Shown here in pieces: positions 19,343 to 25,766 of a stretch of DNA of 64,000 bases. The translations under genes were made by a program, and so were the position numbers. Under the pieces are notes generated by a model. It was not told the DNA's origin. It saw nothing but the letters and a program-made list of their open reading frames with translations, and searched no databases. Numbering within the stretch: position 1 is the stretch's first letter; every line of letters starts with the position of its first letter. The stretch is from Bradyrhizobium barranii subsp. apii (lineage in GTDB: Bacteria; Pseudomonadota; Alphaproteobacteria; Rhizobiales; Xanthobacteraceae), in NCBI RefSeq assembly GCF_011516635.5, contig NZ_CP096255.1:6818501-6882500 (forward strand). The letters run 5' to 3'.

Positions 19343-19461
19343 AAGCAGACGCGCCTGAGGTATCGCGTTGCCGGCACAGATCCGGATTCTGTCCCGGCGT
19401 GGTCATTCGCGTTGGCGGCATCAACGCTTGAGGATGAAGGTTTTCCCAATTTCTGCGGCTG

Positions 19462-19580
19462 GCCCGATGAACCTTGGCACGGGACGTGCAGACAAAACGA
19501 TATCGGGATTTTACAATTTCCCTCCCGGGGCTGGAAAGCCGCCGTCCGCGCTTCATTTAAGCGGACGGCGTTCTTGCTTC
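19462..19580 (+). ncRNA. Recurrent hairpin RNA-like unit, copy C
   Basis: The unit holds GATGAACCTTGGCAC, the inverted repeat GCACG-GGA-CGTGC (19477-19489), ATATCGGGATTTTAC, CTCCCGGGGCTGGAAAG and the hairpin GCCGTCCGCGCTT / AAGCGGACGGC followed by GTTCTTGCTTC. Compared with copies A and B the terminal stem has T-A where they have C-G. It ends about 240 bases after the paralogue 3 gene. Confidence 0.5.
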
Positions 19581-19622
19581 TGAAGCCCAACAAGCAACCT
19601 GTCCCGACTTGATGTTCCGAGT

Positions 19623-19714
19623 GTCCCAATTGGGACAGCACCCGGGTTTGGGCGTGGTCTGTTTCCGACCTCACTGTCCGATTTTGAAACGAGCCGTGGC
19701 CGGATTTGAAGTCG
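19623..19714 (+). repeat. GTCC palindrome and TGGCC iteron block, copy 4
   Basis: The palindrome GTCCCAATTGGGAC (19623-19636) is followed by AGCACCCGGG and then by units at 19655 (TGGTCTGTTTCC), 19675 (TGTCCGATTTTGAAA) and 19697 (TGGCCGGATTTG). Spacings of 20 and 22 bases are the same as in the block at 7297-7356, and the unit sequences match closely. Confidence 0.65.
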
Positions 19715-19804
19715 TTCAATTGTCGTGAGGTGAGACAGCACGTCGCGGCAGGACGCAGTCACCCTCCACCTGTCACCGAGCGGCCCTTGGCAATCTACCG
19801 GTGA

Positions 19805-19936
19805 TTGAAAACGCCATCACGCTCGCGCCTCGCTTCCCTCTTGGAAAGAAGCAACGCGGCAGAGCTTCGCGAAATCCTTCAGGCGCTCCGCAAGAAACTG
19901 AACCAACGCCGCCTCGATTGGCCGCCCCCGTCTTGA
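19805..19936 (+). CDS. Possible small helical protein (43 residues)
   Basis: A frame from TTG at 19805 encodes SRLASLLERSNAAELREILQ and then ALRKKLNQRRLDW before the stop at 19934. The amphipathic, Leu/Glu/Arg-rich pattern looks more protein-like than the longer overlapping frame. There is no clear ribosome binding site and no ATG. It lies in the place where the neighbouring modules carry a small gene. It could also be a remnant. Confidence 0.3.
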   Translation: MKTPSRSRLASLLERSNAAELREILQALRKKLNQRRLDWPPPS

Positions 19937-20209
19937 TCCGTCACCGCGTTGGCGCGGCTGCTGCGGCGACAGAAACCGAGGGGAACCAGAACACTCTTTC
20001 ACCAAGGCGGACAAGCGGCCGCTTCGAAACGTCGCGGCCTGCGGGAACAAAGTTCATGCGAATGGACGATGACCGCATCGAGATCGTCTCCCTAGCATTC
20101 ACGCGCCTCGTTCGCTCGGTTCGATTCAAGATGCTCTGCGAACAGGCTCAAACCGAAGAAGGGTCTGCCACTTCCAGCCACGACCGCTTCGATCAACGAG
20201 GTACGATGA

Positions 20210-21223
20210 ATGGATCAATTGTACGCCGAGCGGTTCGATAGCTCCCAGAGTTCGGAACACCGCCCATTCATTTCGGTGGCAATACCCACCTTCCGCCGAC
20301 CGGAGATGGTGCGCCGCGCGATTGAAAGCGTGCTGCAGCAGGAGCACGCCGACTGGGAAATGGTGATCAGCGACGACGAAGGTCCGGAAGGCGCGACTTG
20401 GAGCATCCTGTCCGAGCACGCGCGGAGCGACCCGCGCATTCGCGTTATCGAGAACCACCGCGGCCGCGGCCAGGTTGAGAATACCAACAACGCGATGCTC
20501 GCATGTCGCGGCGACTGGATCAAAGTGCTGCACGACGACGACTGGCTCACGCCAGGATCGCTTGCGACTTTTGCGGAATTGGCGAGGACGTACCCCGCCG
20601 CTGCGTTCATGACCTCCACATCTCATCTCGTTCAGGACAGCGGCATAAGGTACCGGCGAGGACGCCAAGTTTATCTGTATTCGGGCCAGCAGTGCCTGGC
20701 GGATCTCTATCTGGCGGGCAAGACCCGATTGCTTGGGATTGTCCCGTCGACCCTGCTGATCAACGGCAAGGTCATCCGGGCCGGTTGCCTGATGCGAAAC
20801 TACAAGTCGATCAGTTGGGGCGTGGACCAACTGTTCTTTCTCGATCTCGCCTGCCAGGGCGACATGGTGGCGATCGACGACGGTCTTGTGTTCTACGACA
20901 CGACCAACCACGCGAGCATCACGGCATTGGGATCGTTCCCTCAGATTGACCAGGAGACCATCGAACTCAAGCACCTCGCCTGGAGCCTTCTGGAGGATAA
21001 GCGCGGACTTCCCGATCCTGAAACGATGGTGCGTGCATTGCGGGTTGCCCGGCTGCGCACACGGATCCGTCAGCAGCCCCTGAGCGCAACGATCCGCGAT
21101 GCGCTTCAAATCTTGCGCCCCTCGGTTTTGAAGGCGGCCAACCTGGCGATCCGAGCCTGGGCGCGCGCACCGGGTGCGATTGCAACCTTACCGGGGATCG
21201 CTCATTGCACGGATTTCCTGTGA
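20210..21223 (+). CDS. Family 2 glycosyltransferase
   Basis: The 337-residue protein has a GT-A fold: ISVAIPTFRRPEMVRRAIES at about residues 21-40, WEMVISDDEG, and the DXD-like metal site in WIKVLHDDDWLTPGS around residues 104-118. Such enzymes transfer a sugar from a nucleotide-sugar to a surface polysaccharide or lipid acceptor. The C-terminal part (WGVDQLFFLDLACQGDM) is typical of bacterial family members. There is no membrane span. It stands alone, without other polysaccharide genes nearby, so the acceptor cannot be inferred. The region around it looks horizontally acquired. Confidence 0.85.
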   Translation: MDQLYAERFDSSQSSEHRPFISVAIPTFRRPEMVRRAIESVLQQEHADWEMVISDDEGPEGATWSILSEHARSDPRIRVIENHRGRGQVENTNNAMLACRGDWIKVLHDDDWLTPGSLATFAELARTYPAAAFMTSTSHLVQDSGIRYRRGRQVYLYSGQQCLADLYLAGKTRLLGIVPSTLLINGKVIRAGCLMRNYKSISWGVDQLFFLDLACQGDMVAIDDGLVFYDTTNHASITALGSFPQIDQETIELKHLAWSLLEDKRGLPDPETMVRALRVARLRTRIRQQPLSATIRDALQILRPSVLKAANLAIRAWARAPGAIATLPGIAHCTDFL

Positions 21224-21962
21224 GCTCATTCGGCAGTCCCGGTGTCAGAGTTGCCACAGCTGCGTTTGAGACACCGAGATAGGTGACCGAAAATCAGTCC
21301 CTCCCAAAGCCGCTCCCGTCTCCCGATCCGGAGCGCACCGAGGAAGCCGGACGGGAGTATGCCGCGGCCCATCGGTCGCGGGAATTTTTGGCAATGCGGC
21401 GGACTTGACTGCCGCGCGCCCGCATAGACATCGGGCGCAGCTGTTTCGATGATCGCCAGGCCCTTGCGCTCTCGGTCGGACATCATCCAACCGATGCCAC
21501 CCATCCGAATGAAAAAATCTGCCCTGCGACGGTGCCGGTCAGGCAATACGCACGTCTCCGTGGTCTGCCAATCCAAGACGATAAGGAAACCGTACCGGCC
21601 CTCGAGATGCATTTGCGCATGCGAATGCGGGGCAGGAAAATTTGGCAATTATGTGCTGAAACGAACAGAGGCGCGGTGAGGGTCGACTAAACTCGGATTC
21701 GCTTGGTCTTTGCCAAGGGCCAAGCATCCCCAAGCGGCCCCGGCCTTCACCCCTATCAAGTCCCACCGGCCGGGGCCGTCTTCAGGGACGAGCCTGTTTC
21801 CTGGCGTGGTGGCCTTTGATTCCGGGAGTGACGCGATTTGTGGCGCAGAACACAACCTGACGACGAATAGCTGTGGTAGGATGCGAGGCATTGCAACGCC
21901 AAGGGTCGTCAGCGCCCCGCGTGGGAACCGTATTAGGGTTGAGCTGTTGACCTGTTTCATAG
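21224..21962. other. Gene-poor stretch
   Basis: No gene is convincing here. A strong GC hairpin with a short T-run is at 21735-21783. Around 21791-21840 are TGGCC- and GATTTG-like units (AGCCTGTTTCCTGG, TGGCCTTTGATTCC) that resemble the iteron blocks seen upstream of other small genes, here ahead of the gene at 21975. A minus-strand open frame from 21226 to 21648 has no recognisable features. Confidence 0.5.
21735..21783 (+). terminator. Strong GC hairpin, possible end of a small RNA
   Basis: CGGCCCCGGCC (21735-21745) and GGCCGGGGCCG (21768-21778) form an 11-bp stem, followed by TCTTC. A second smaller stem, TTGG/CCAA, lies 35 bases upstream. No plus-strand gene ends in front of it, so it may finish an unannotated small transcript. 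Confidence 0.4.
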
Positions 21963-21974
21963 ATGGGCTCAATT

Positions 21975-22166
21975 ATGATCGACGCTGCTAAATGCGAGGA
22001 ACTCGCAAATCATTACAAGGTCCTCTCTCAAGCATCCGGGGTTTCGGCGGACAGGGCCTTCCTGTTGAAGAACATCGCCCGGAGCCTCACTGGCGTGGCT
22101 AGCCAATTGGACAGGCTGGCCGCCCTGACGAGAGACGAAGGAAGGGTGACGCCGCCACAGGTGTAG
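21975..22166 (+). CDS. Small helical protein (63 residues)
   Basis: The product begins MIDAAKCEELANHYKVLSQ and has the helical segment FLLKNIARSLTGVASQLDRL. Its layout, two helices with a Leu/Ala-rich second half, resembles the frameshifted gene at 11995. An in-frame ATG four codons earlier is possible; the second was chosen because the conserved-looking region begins there. Iteron-like sequence lies 130-180 bases upstream. The function is unknown. Confidence 0.55.
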   Translation: MIDAAKCEELANHYKVLSQASGVSADRAFLLKNIARSLTGVASQLDRLAALTRDEGRVTPPQV

Positions 22167-22317
22167 GAGGATGCAAGGCGGATCGAGACCGTCCGTAAAG
22201 GCAGCTATGATTGACCTGGTTCAACGGCGCTCCGCGTCCAGGTCTGCGATTGCCCAACCTGCAAGCGGCGGCCTTGGAATTCTCGTCGGCCAACGGGACG
22301 CCAACCACGCCCTGGGG

Positions 22318-22333
22318 TTGGGACAGCACCCGG
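22318..22333 (+). repeat. TTGGGACAGCACCCGG segment
   Basis: These 16 bases are identical to 19630-19645, the right half of the palindrome block of copy 4 with its following bases. The left half is not preserved. It lies about 85 bases upstream of the DUF6894-type gene at 22417. Confidence 0.6.
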
Positions 22334-22381
22334 ATTGCAGCCGCCGAAATTAAATAGGAACAGTCCTCACAAGGCAGGGTT

Positions 22382-22416
22382 GGCGCCGATACTCTCTCTG
22401 ACTGAGAGGCGGCGCC
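22382..22416 (+). promoter_or_regulatory. Strong hairpin ending at a start codon
   Basis: GGCGCCG (22382-22388) pairs with CGGCGCC (22410-22416), and CTCTC with GAGAG nearer the loop. The putative ribosome binding site GAGAGG is within the 3' arm and the hairpin ends directly before the ATG at 22417. It would hide the initiation site unless melted by a protein, an RNA or temperature. No U-rich ROSE motif is visible. Confidence 0.65.
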
Positions 22417-22653
22417 ATGGTCCGGTACTTTTTCGATATCCGAGACGACACCGGCCTCTATGCCGACGATGAGGGACTGGAGTTTCGAACCCAGCGCGAA
22501 GCAGAGATCGAGGCGACGCAGACATTGAGCGGCCTTGCGCGCGACCTGGCGGGACACGAGGATCGAACAGACGTTGCGATCGAAGTCCGCACCGACGCCG
22601 GGCGGGTGTTCCAAGCCGCCCTCATCTTCGAGCCGCCGACAACGAAGCAATAG
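22417..22653 (+). CDS. DUF6894-type small protein
   Basis: The 78-residue protein begins MVRYFFDIRDDTGLYADDEG, with GLEFRTQREAE, ending in VRTDAGRVFQAALIFE. It aligns well with the protein encoded at 15230 (YFFD start, D-x-D-G turn, A-G-R-V strand) and more loosely with that at 25767. It belongs to the DUF6894 group of unknown role. Its start is locked in a strong hairpin, which suggests translational control. It stands alone. Confidence 0.8.
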   Translation: MVRYFFDIRDDTGLYADDEGLEFRTQREAEIEATQTLSGLARDLAGHEDRTDVAIEVRTDAGRVFQAALIFEPPTTKQ

Positions 22654-22823
22654 GCCACCACGGCTCGCCATAAGGGCGTGCAGGTCGCGACGGACCGAGG
22701 CCGCCTGATCGGTCCATTCCGCGGAGCGCTCGCCCCGCCTCATCTGCGATCTACCTCACTTTGCCCCATCTCGGTCCGCCGCGAGGACGGCGGCTCGTCG
22801 TCATGCCTCTGATCGAATTTGAA

Positions 22824-22868
22824 TGTAGCGCTACAATATGTAACGCTAACATCAGTAGCGCTACTTTG
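22824..22868 (+). promoter_or_regulatory. Three tandem 15-bp operator-like repeats
   Basis: TGTAGCGCTACAATA, TGTAACGCTAACATC and AGTAGCGCTACTTTG follow one another. The first and third hold the perfect palindrome GTAGCGCTAC (22825-22834, 22855-22864); the middle one is a near copy. Centres are 15 bases apart. They end about 30 bases upstream of a secreted-protein gene. Palindromes with a central CG recall LacI-family operators, but the regulator is unknown. Confidence 0.6.
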
Positions 22869-22898
22869 TGTACCGTTCGAACAACCTCAGGAGGCACG

Positions 22899-23090
22899 AT
22901 GAAGGCAATCCTCAAGATCGCTCTGGCGCTGTCTGTCCTCGCCGGCTCGGTGCCGGCGCAAGCCCAGATATCGAATGCCGCGACGGCATCGGGCGCCCCG
23001 AAGGTCGGCGCAAAGGTGACGAGGAAGTCTCAGTTGCACGACGGCTGCCACAGCCGGCACGCCCAGATGATTGGCAAGCCCTGCCGCTAG
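22899..23090 (+). CDS. Small secreted protein (63 residues)
   Basis: A signal peptide is obvious (MKAILKIALALSVLAGSVPA, cleavage likely after AQA). The mature part is about 40 residues, basic, with two cysteines (DGCHSRH and GKPCR) that could form a disulfide in the periplasm. CAGGAGG precedes the ATG. The last 15 bases, including the stop, are repeated exactly in tandem at 23091-23105. The tandem repeats upstream suggest specific regulation. I do not recognise the family. Confidence 0.65.
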   Translation: MKAILKIALALSVLAGSVPAQAQISNAATASGAPKVGAKVTRKSQLHDGCHSRHAQMIGKPCR

Positions 23091-23146
23091 AAGCCCTGCC
23101 GCTAGCGGGCAAGCGATTCAAAGATCAAGTGATTCAAAGATGATGA

Positions 23147-23174
23147 GAGGCCGCCTCGGTTGGCGGCCTTTTTT
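23147..23174 (+). terminator. GGCCGCC/GGCGGCC terminator hairpin
   Basis: GGCCGCC, TCGGTT and GGCGGCC are followed by six T residues. It ends the secreted-protein transcript and is the best T-run of the recurrent terminator family. Confidence 0.85.
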
Positions 23175-23338
23175 GATTTTTGCCGATCCTCCGCATTCGT
23201 CACCCTTCGACTGAAGATGACGCGCATCAAAGACGCAGCCGACGCGCGCCGTCATAATTCCGCAATCCTGCGGCATCGAACCTTTTTGCGGTGTCCGGCT
23301 TTCTTCGGGATGCGATCGCAACGATGGGGACCAGGAAC

Positions 23339-23506
23339 ATGACGGAAGACGCGCACCCTAATGCTGTCAGGCGCACTCACCTCCTGGCGACGGCGCACGA
23401 GGAGATGGTGAAGTTCGAGCGGAAGGAAAACGAGTTTCGCAAGAAGGATCGCGAAGAGCGCGCCGCCGAACTCCGCCTTCCCCTGGGTGAGATCAAGGTC
23501 CACTGA
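23339..23506 (+). CDS. Small charged protein (55 residues)
   Basis: The product begins MTEDAHPNAVRRTHLL and is dominated by a charged helix (EEMVKFERKENEFRKKDREE). AGGAAC precedes the ATG. It has no signal peptide or membrane span. The long charged segment could form a coiled coil. It is not recognised as a member of a known family. Confidence 0.5.
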   Translation: MTEDAHPNAVRRTHLLATAHEEMVKFERKENEFRKKDREERAAELRLPLGEIKVH

Positions 23507-23858
23507 GCCTGCCGACGGGCTTCCGATCTGACCAAGGCTGCGCCGCGATGGCGGCTAGCCGCCGTACCGGCCGTCGGGAATGCGCGTCGCAGAATTGGGC
23601 CGGCAGAGCCAGCCCGTGTTTATGTCGAGGATCCGGCATTGCGCTCGGGGTGCGACCCGGAGCCGTTGCGCGGCATTTAAGGTATTTAAATACCAAAACT
23701 AAGCCATTGATCGCACAACGAAATCGCCCGACCCCCTACTGTGCATGGGGTTGTTTTCCATGTTTTGAAAGGGCGCGGCGGCGTCCTGGGTGCCCACCCA
23801 GGAATCGAAGCGCCTGCTTTAGCCCGGTCCGGCCTTGGCTGCCGTCCGCCGGTACGCC
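23507..23858. other. Stretch without a clear gene
   Basis: No gene is convincing. The only notable feature is a perfect 14-bp palindrome, GGTATTTAAATACC, at 23681-23694. A plus-strand open frame covers part of it but is rich in Arg, Pro and Ala as expected for a non-coding frame in GC-rich DNA. Confidence 0.5.
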
Positions 23859-23948
23859 TTACAGCAGCGCCAGCAGCACGAGGCCGATCACCAGCACGAC
23901 GAAGCCAGCCGCCGTCGCGGCGGCGAATGACCGCTCTACGTTATCCAT
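23859..23948 (-). CDS. Tiny single-span membrane peptide (29 residues)
   Basis: The peptide begins MDNVERSFAAATAAGF and ends VVLVIGLVLLALL, so the C-terminal half is a transmembrane helix with a short cytoplasmic or periplasmic lead. GGGGTGG precedes the ATG. It is similar in size and layout to the peptide at 7491. Longer in-frame starts exist but give low-complexity Arg/Pro sequence. The function is unknown. Confidence 0.45.
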   Translation of the reverse strand: MDNVERSFAAATAAGFVVLVIGLVLLALL

Positions 23949-24044
23949 GATGCCACCCCGCTGCCGGCGCACCACGTTTCCCCCATGGCGTCGCCGACGA
24001 TGCGAAATCTCGCCGAGGGGTGTGGCTCCAGTGGTGCGATCGGG

Positions 24045-24060
24045 TGGCCAAATTGGGACG
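24045..24060 (+). repeat. TGGCCAAATTGGGACG segment
   Basis: These bases resemble the GTCCCAATTGGGACAG palindrome at 19623 and lie about 50 bases upstream of the first small RNA candidate. This suggests that the same promoter-proximal element may be present here. Confidence 0.35.
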
Positions 24061-24097
24061 CGTGCGGGGCCAGTCTGCGGCCTCCCGACGCGGATTT

Positions 24098-24214
24098 CGG
24101 TGTCGGCCGTCAGGCACCCGTAAGCCTGGTCTCCTAGTCTGGCTGTGCCCGGTGGACCAACACCGGGCCTCCATACACAGTCGAGGACCCCGCTCTGCCC
24201 CGAGCGGGGTTTTC
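24098..24214 (+). ncRNA. Small RNA candidate 1 of a tandem pair
   Basis: The segment has GTCAGGCACCCGTAAGCC, a stem GCCCGGTG/CACCGGGC, an exposed GCCTCCA, and a terminator CCCCGCTC/GAGCGGGG followed by TTTTCTG (24188-24213). The next 160 bases repeat the same order of motifs with a different terminator. There is no open frame of interest. The unpaired CCTCC could pair with Shine-Dalgarno sequences. The transcript start is not determined. Confidence 0.6.
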
Positions 24215-24249
24215 TGTTTGCGGGCACGGAGGTGCGGCAGGTTGAAAGC

Positions 24250-24378
24250 CGATCTGCCGGCCCTGTCAGGCTGTCGTAAGCTCAACCGGCTAGGCTCGTC
24301 TGGCTACGGTGTTGCAGCCCAGCACCTCAGCCTCCAATAACCTTTCACCCGCTTGGCTCTCCCCAAGCGGGTTTTTTT
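24250..24378 (+). ncRNA. Small RNA candidate 2 of a tandem pair
   Basis: It shares with candidate 1 the motifs GTCAGGC-N3-CGTAAGC, CTAG with a following GGCT, GGTG/CACC arms and GCCTCCA. It ends in a perfect terminator ACCCGCTTGG/CCAAGCGGGT with seven T residues (24347-24378). Same motif order, different flanking and stem sequences: this looks like a diverged duplicate. Confidence 0.6.
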
Positions 24379-24395
24379 CATGCCTGCCGGCCGCT

Positions 24396-24635
24396 TCACC
24401 GAGCCCTCTCCTCTCGCGTCAGCCGCAGCGAGAAGGCGCGGATCGCAGGCGCTGCGAGCAGCACGATCGGCAGCATCGCGGCCCACGCGATCAGCCACGA
24501 CACCATCCAGTGCGCGAGGAAGACCGTCGCGCCAGAAGCGGGAAAGCTGGCGATGCCCGCCGCGATCAGCGAGGTCAGGCCGGACTGGATGACACCGAAG
24601 ACGAAATGAGAGTAGCGGCGGGGAATGCCGAGCAT
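24396..24635 (-). CDS. DUF2798 family membrane protein
   Basis: The 79-residue protein begins MLGIPRRYSHFVFGVIQSGL and has two hydrophobic helices (LTSLIAAGIASF and WLIAWAAMLPIVLLAAPAI). The RRYSHFVFGVIQSGLT block is typical of DUF2798 proteins, small two-helix membrane proteins with no known function. It is convergent with the small RNA pair, 18 bases from its terminator. Confidence 0.75.
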   Translation of the reverse strand: MLGIPRRYSHFVFGVIQSGLTSLIAAGIASFPASGATVFLAHWMVSWLIAWAAMLPIVLLAAPAIRAFSLRLTREERAR

Positions 24636-24728
24636 GACGCGCCCATGTTGTTTGCCGTCATGAAGCCAAGCAAGGCATATGCCGCAGCGCGCATGGAGTG
24701 GACTTCGACGTACACCGCCGGCGCTGGA

Positions 24729-24980
24729 TCAGTGCCGCGAATCGGACAGCGGCGCGCGCCGCCTCGCTTCAGTGCAATCGGGCCGGCTCGATAGTCCTTC
24801 GAAACGCCAGAACGTGACGACGCTGGTCTCGCCGCACTCTTCGCAAACGAGCTTCTCGTCACCGAGCATGAAACGCGCGCGCTTGAAGCTCGATGAGGAC
24901 GCGGGATGCCGGCAATGGGGACAGGTCAGCGAGAAATTCCGTGCACCCCAGCGCAGCACAAGATGTCTCAGCCAGCTCAC
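24729..24980 (-). CDS. Small zinc-ribbon protein
   Basis: This product of about 83 residues contains two Cys pairs, LTCPHCRHP and LVCEECGE, spaced as in a zinc ribbon, and begins with GTG behind AAGGGGAAGG. The N-terminal segment WLRHLVLRWGARNF is basic. A very short upstream frame ending at 24977 (MYLCSACERRF region) also has a CxxC pair and overlaps its start, so the gene could be a fragment of a longer zinc protein. No specific family is recognised. Confidence 0.5.
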   Translation of the reverse strand: MSWLRHLVLRWGARNFSLTCPHCRHPASSSSFKRARFMLGDEKLVCEECGETSVVTFWRFEGLSSRPDCTEARRRAPLSDSRH

Positions 24981-25434
24981 ACCTTCCCCTTCGTGACATC
25001 GCGTTCGAACCGTCGTTCACAAGCAGAGCATAGATACATGACACGCAAAAGTGGAAAAGTATCGACCGCACCTGTTCGCTTCGAATGGCGGCAGCAACGC
25101 GCGCCGCTTTGGGTTCCACAAGATACGGGATGGGATCCGGACCGCGCTTCGCAGCGATGTGTCAAATGCGCGGATCCCGCATTCCGGGGTTCTCCGTCCA
25201 TGAACAGAGTTCCTCGGTGCGGATGGTTACACGGCAAGACCGGATGAATTTGCCATGCCTTGCCCGGATTCCGTGCACGGTTTTCGGAACTCGATTTCGT
25301 TTGTTTCGGACCGCGCGCGGTTCCAAAGATTACCGTGAACTATCCAAGGCTTACCGCCAAATTTCGCTTGTCGCAGGAATAGGGTGACGCCCAACATGTT
25401 CACCGGTGATGGAGGGTGAATCGTGGAGGTGACC

Positions 25435-25623
25435 ATGAATCACAGGGGCGTTGAGTTCACAGTTGCCAAGACGGCGCTTCCCGGAGTCTGGCAGTGGCAG
25501 TTCCGCATCGGTGACGAGATCAGGACGGGCAAGACCGAGACGAGGATCGATCTGTTGGCGATCCGGCGCGTGCAGCTGCGCATCGATCGGGAGCTGAAGG
25601 CGATCGGGCGCAAGACCGCATGA
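25435..25623 (+). CDS. Conserved small protein (62 residues)
   Basis: The product begins MNHRGVEFTVAKTALPGVWQ and continues WQFRIGDEIRTGKTETR, ending in a helix LAIRRVQLRIDRELK. The strand-turn-strand-helix pattern looks like a real small domain. A strong GGAGGTGACC precedes the ATG; an in-frame GTG four codons upstream is a poorer start. Similar short proteins occur in Bradyrhizobium. The function is unknown. Confidence 0.6.
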   Translation: MNHRGVEFTVAKTALPGVWQWQFRIGDEIRTGKTETRIDLLAIRRVQLRIDRELKAIGRKTA

Positions 25624-25766
25624 ACAAACCAGCCGAGCCGGGCTCCGCAGCCACACGCGCGAGGCGTCGTCCGTAGCGGCCCGGAATTGATCTATCCAAG
25701 GTTTGGGACTGCACTGCGCGCGCCCATGGCCCGGGAGGCGGGACCATCATGTGACCGGTGCCAGCC

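Noticed and set aside
19801..20241. 146-codon open frame upstream of the glycosyltransferase gene
   Set aside because: Composition is that of a non-coding frame, it overlaps the glycosyltransferase start, and a better small frame exists in another phase.
22099..22743. 214-codon minus-strand open frame over the DUF6894 gene
   Set aside because: It is antisense to a recognisable family member and has no features.
23790..23835. tRNA-like segment with a T-loop-like GGAATCGAAGC on the complement
   Set aside because: No acceptor stem, anticodon arm or D arm can be built around it.
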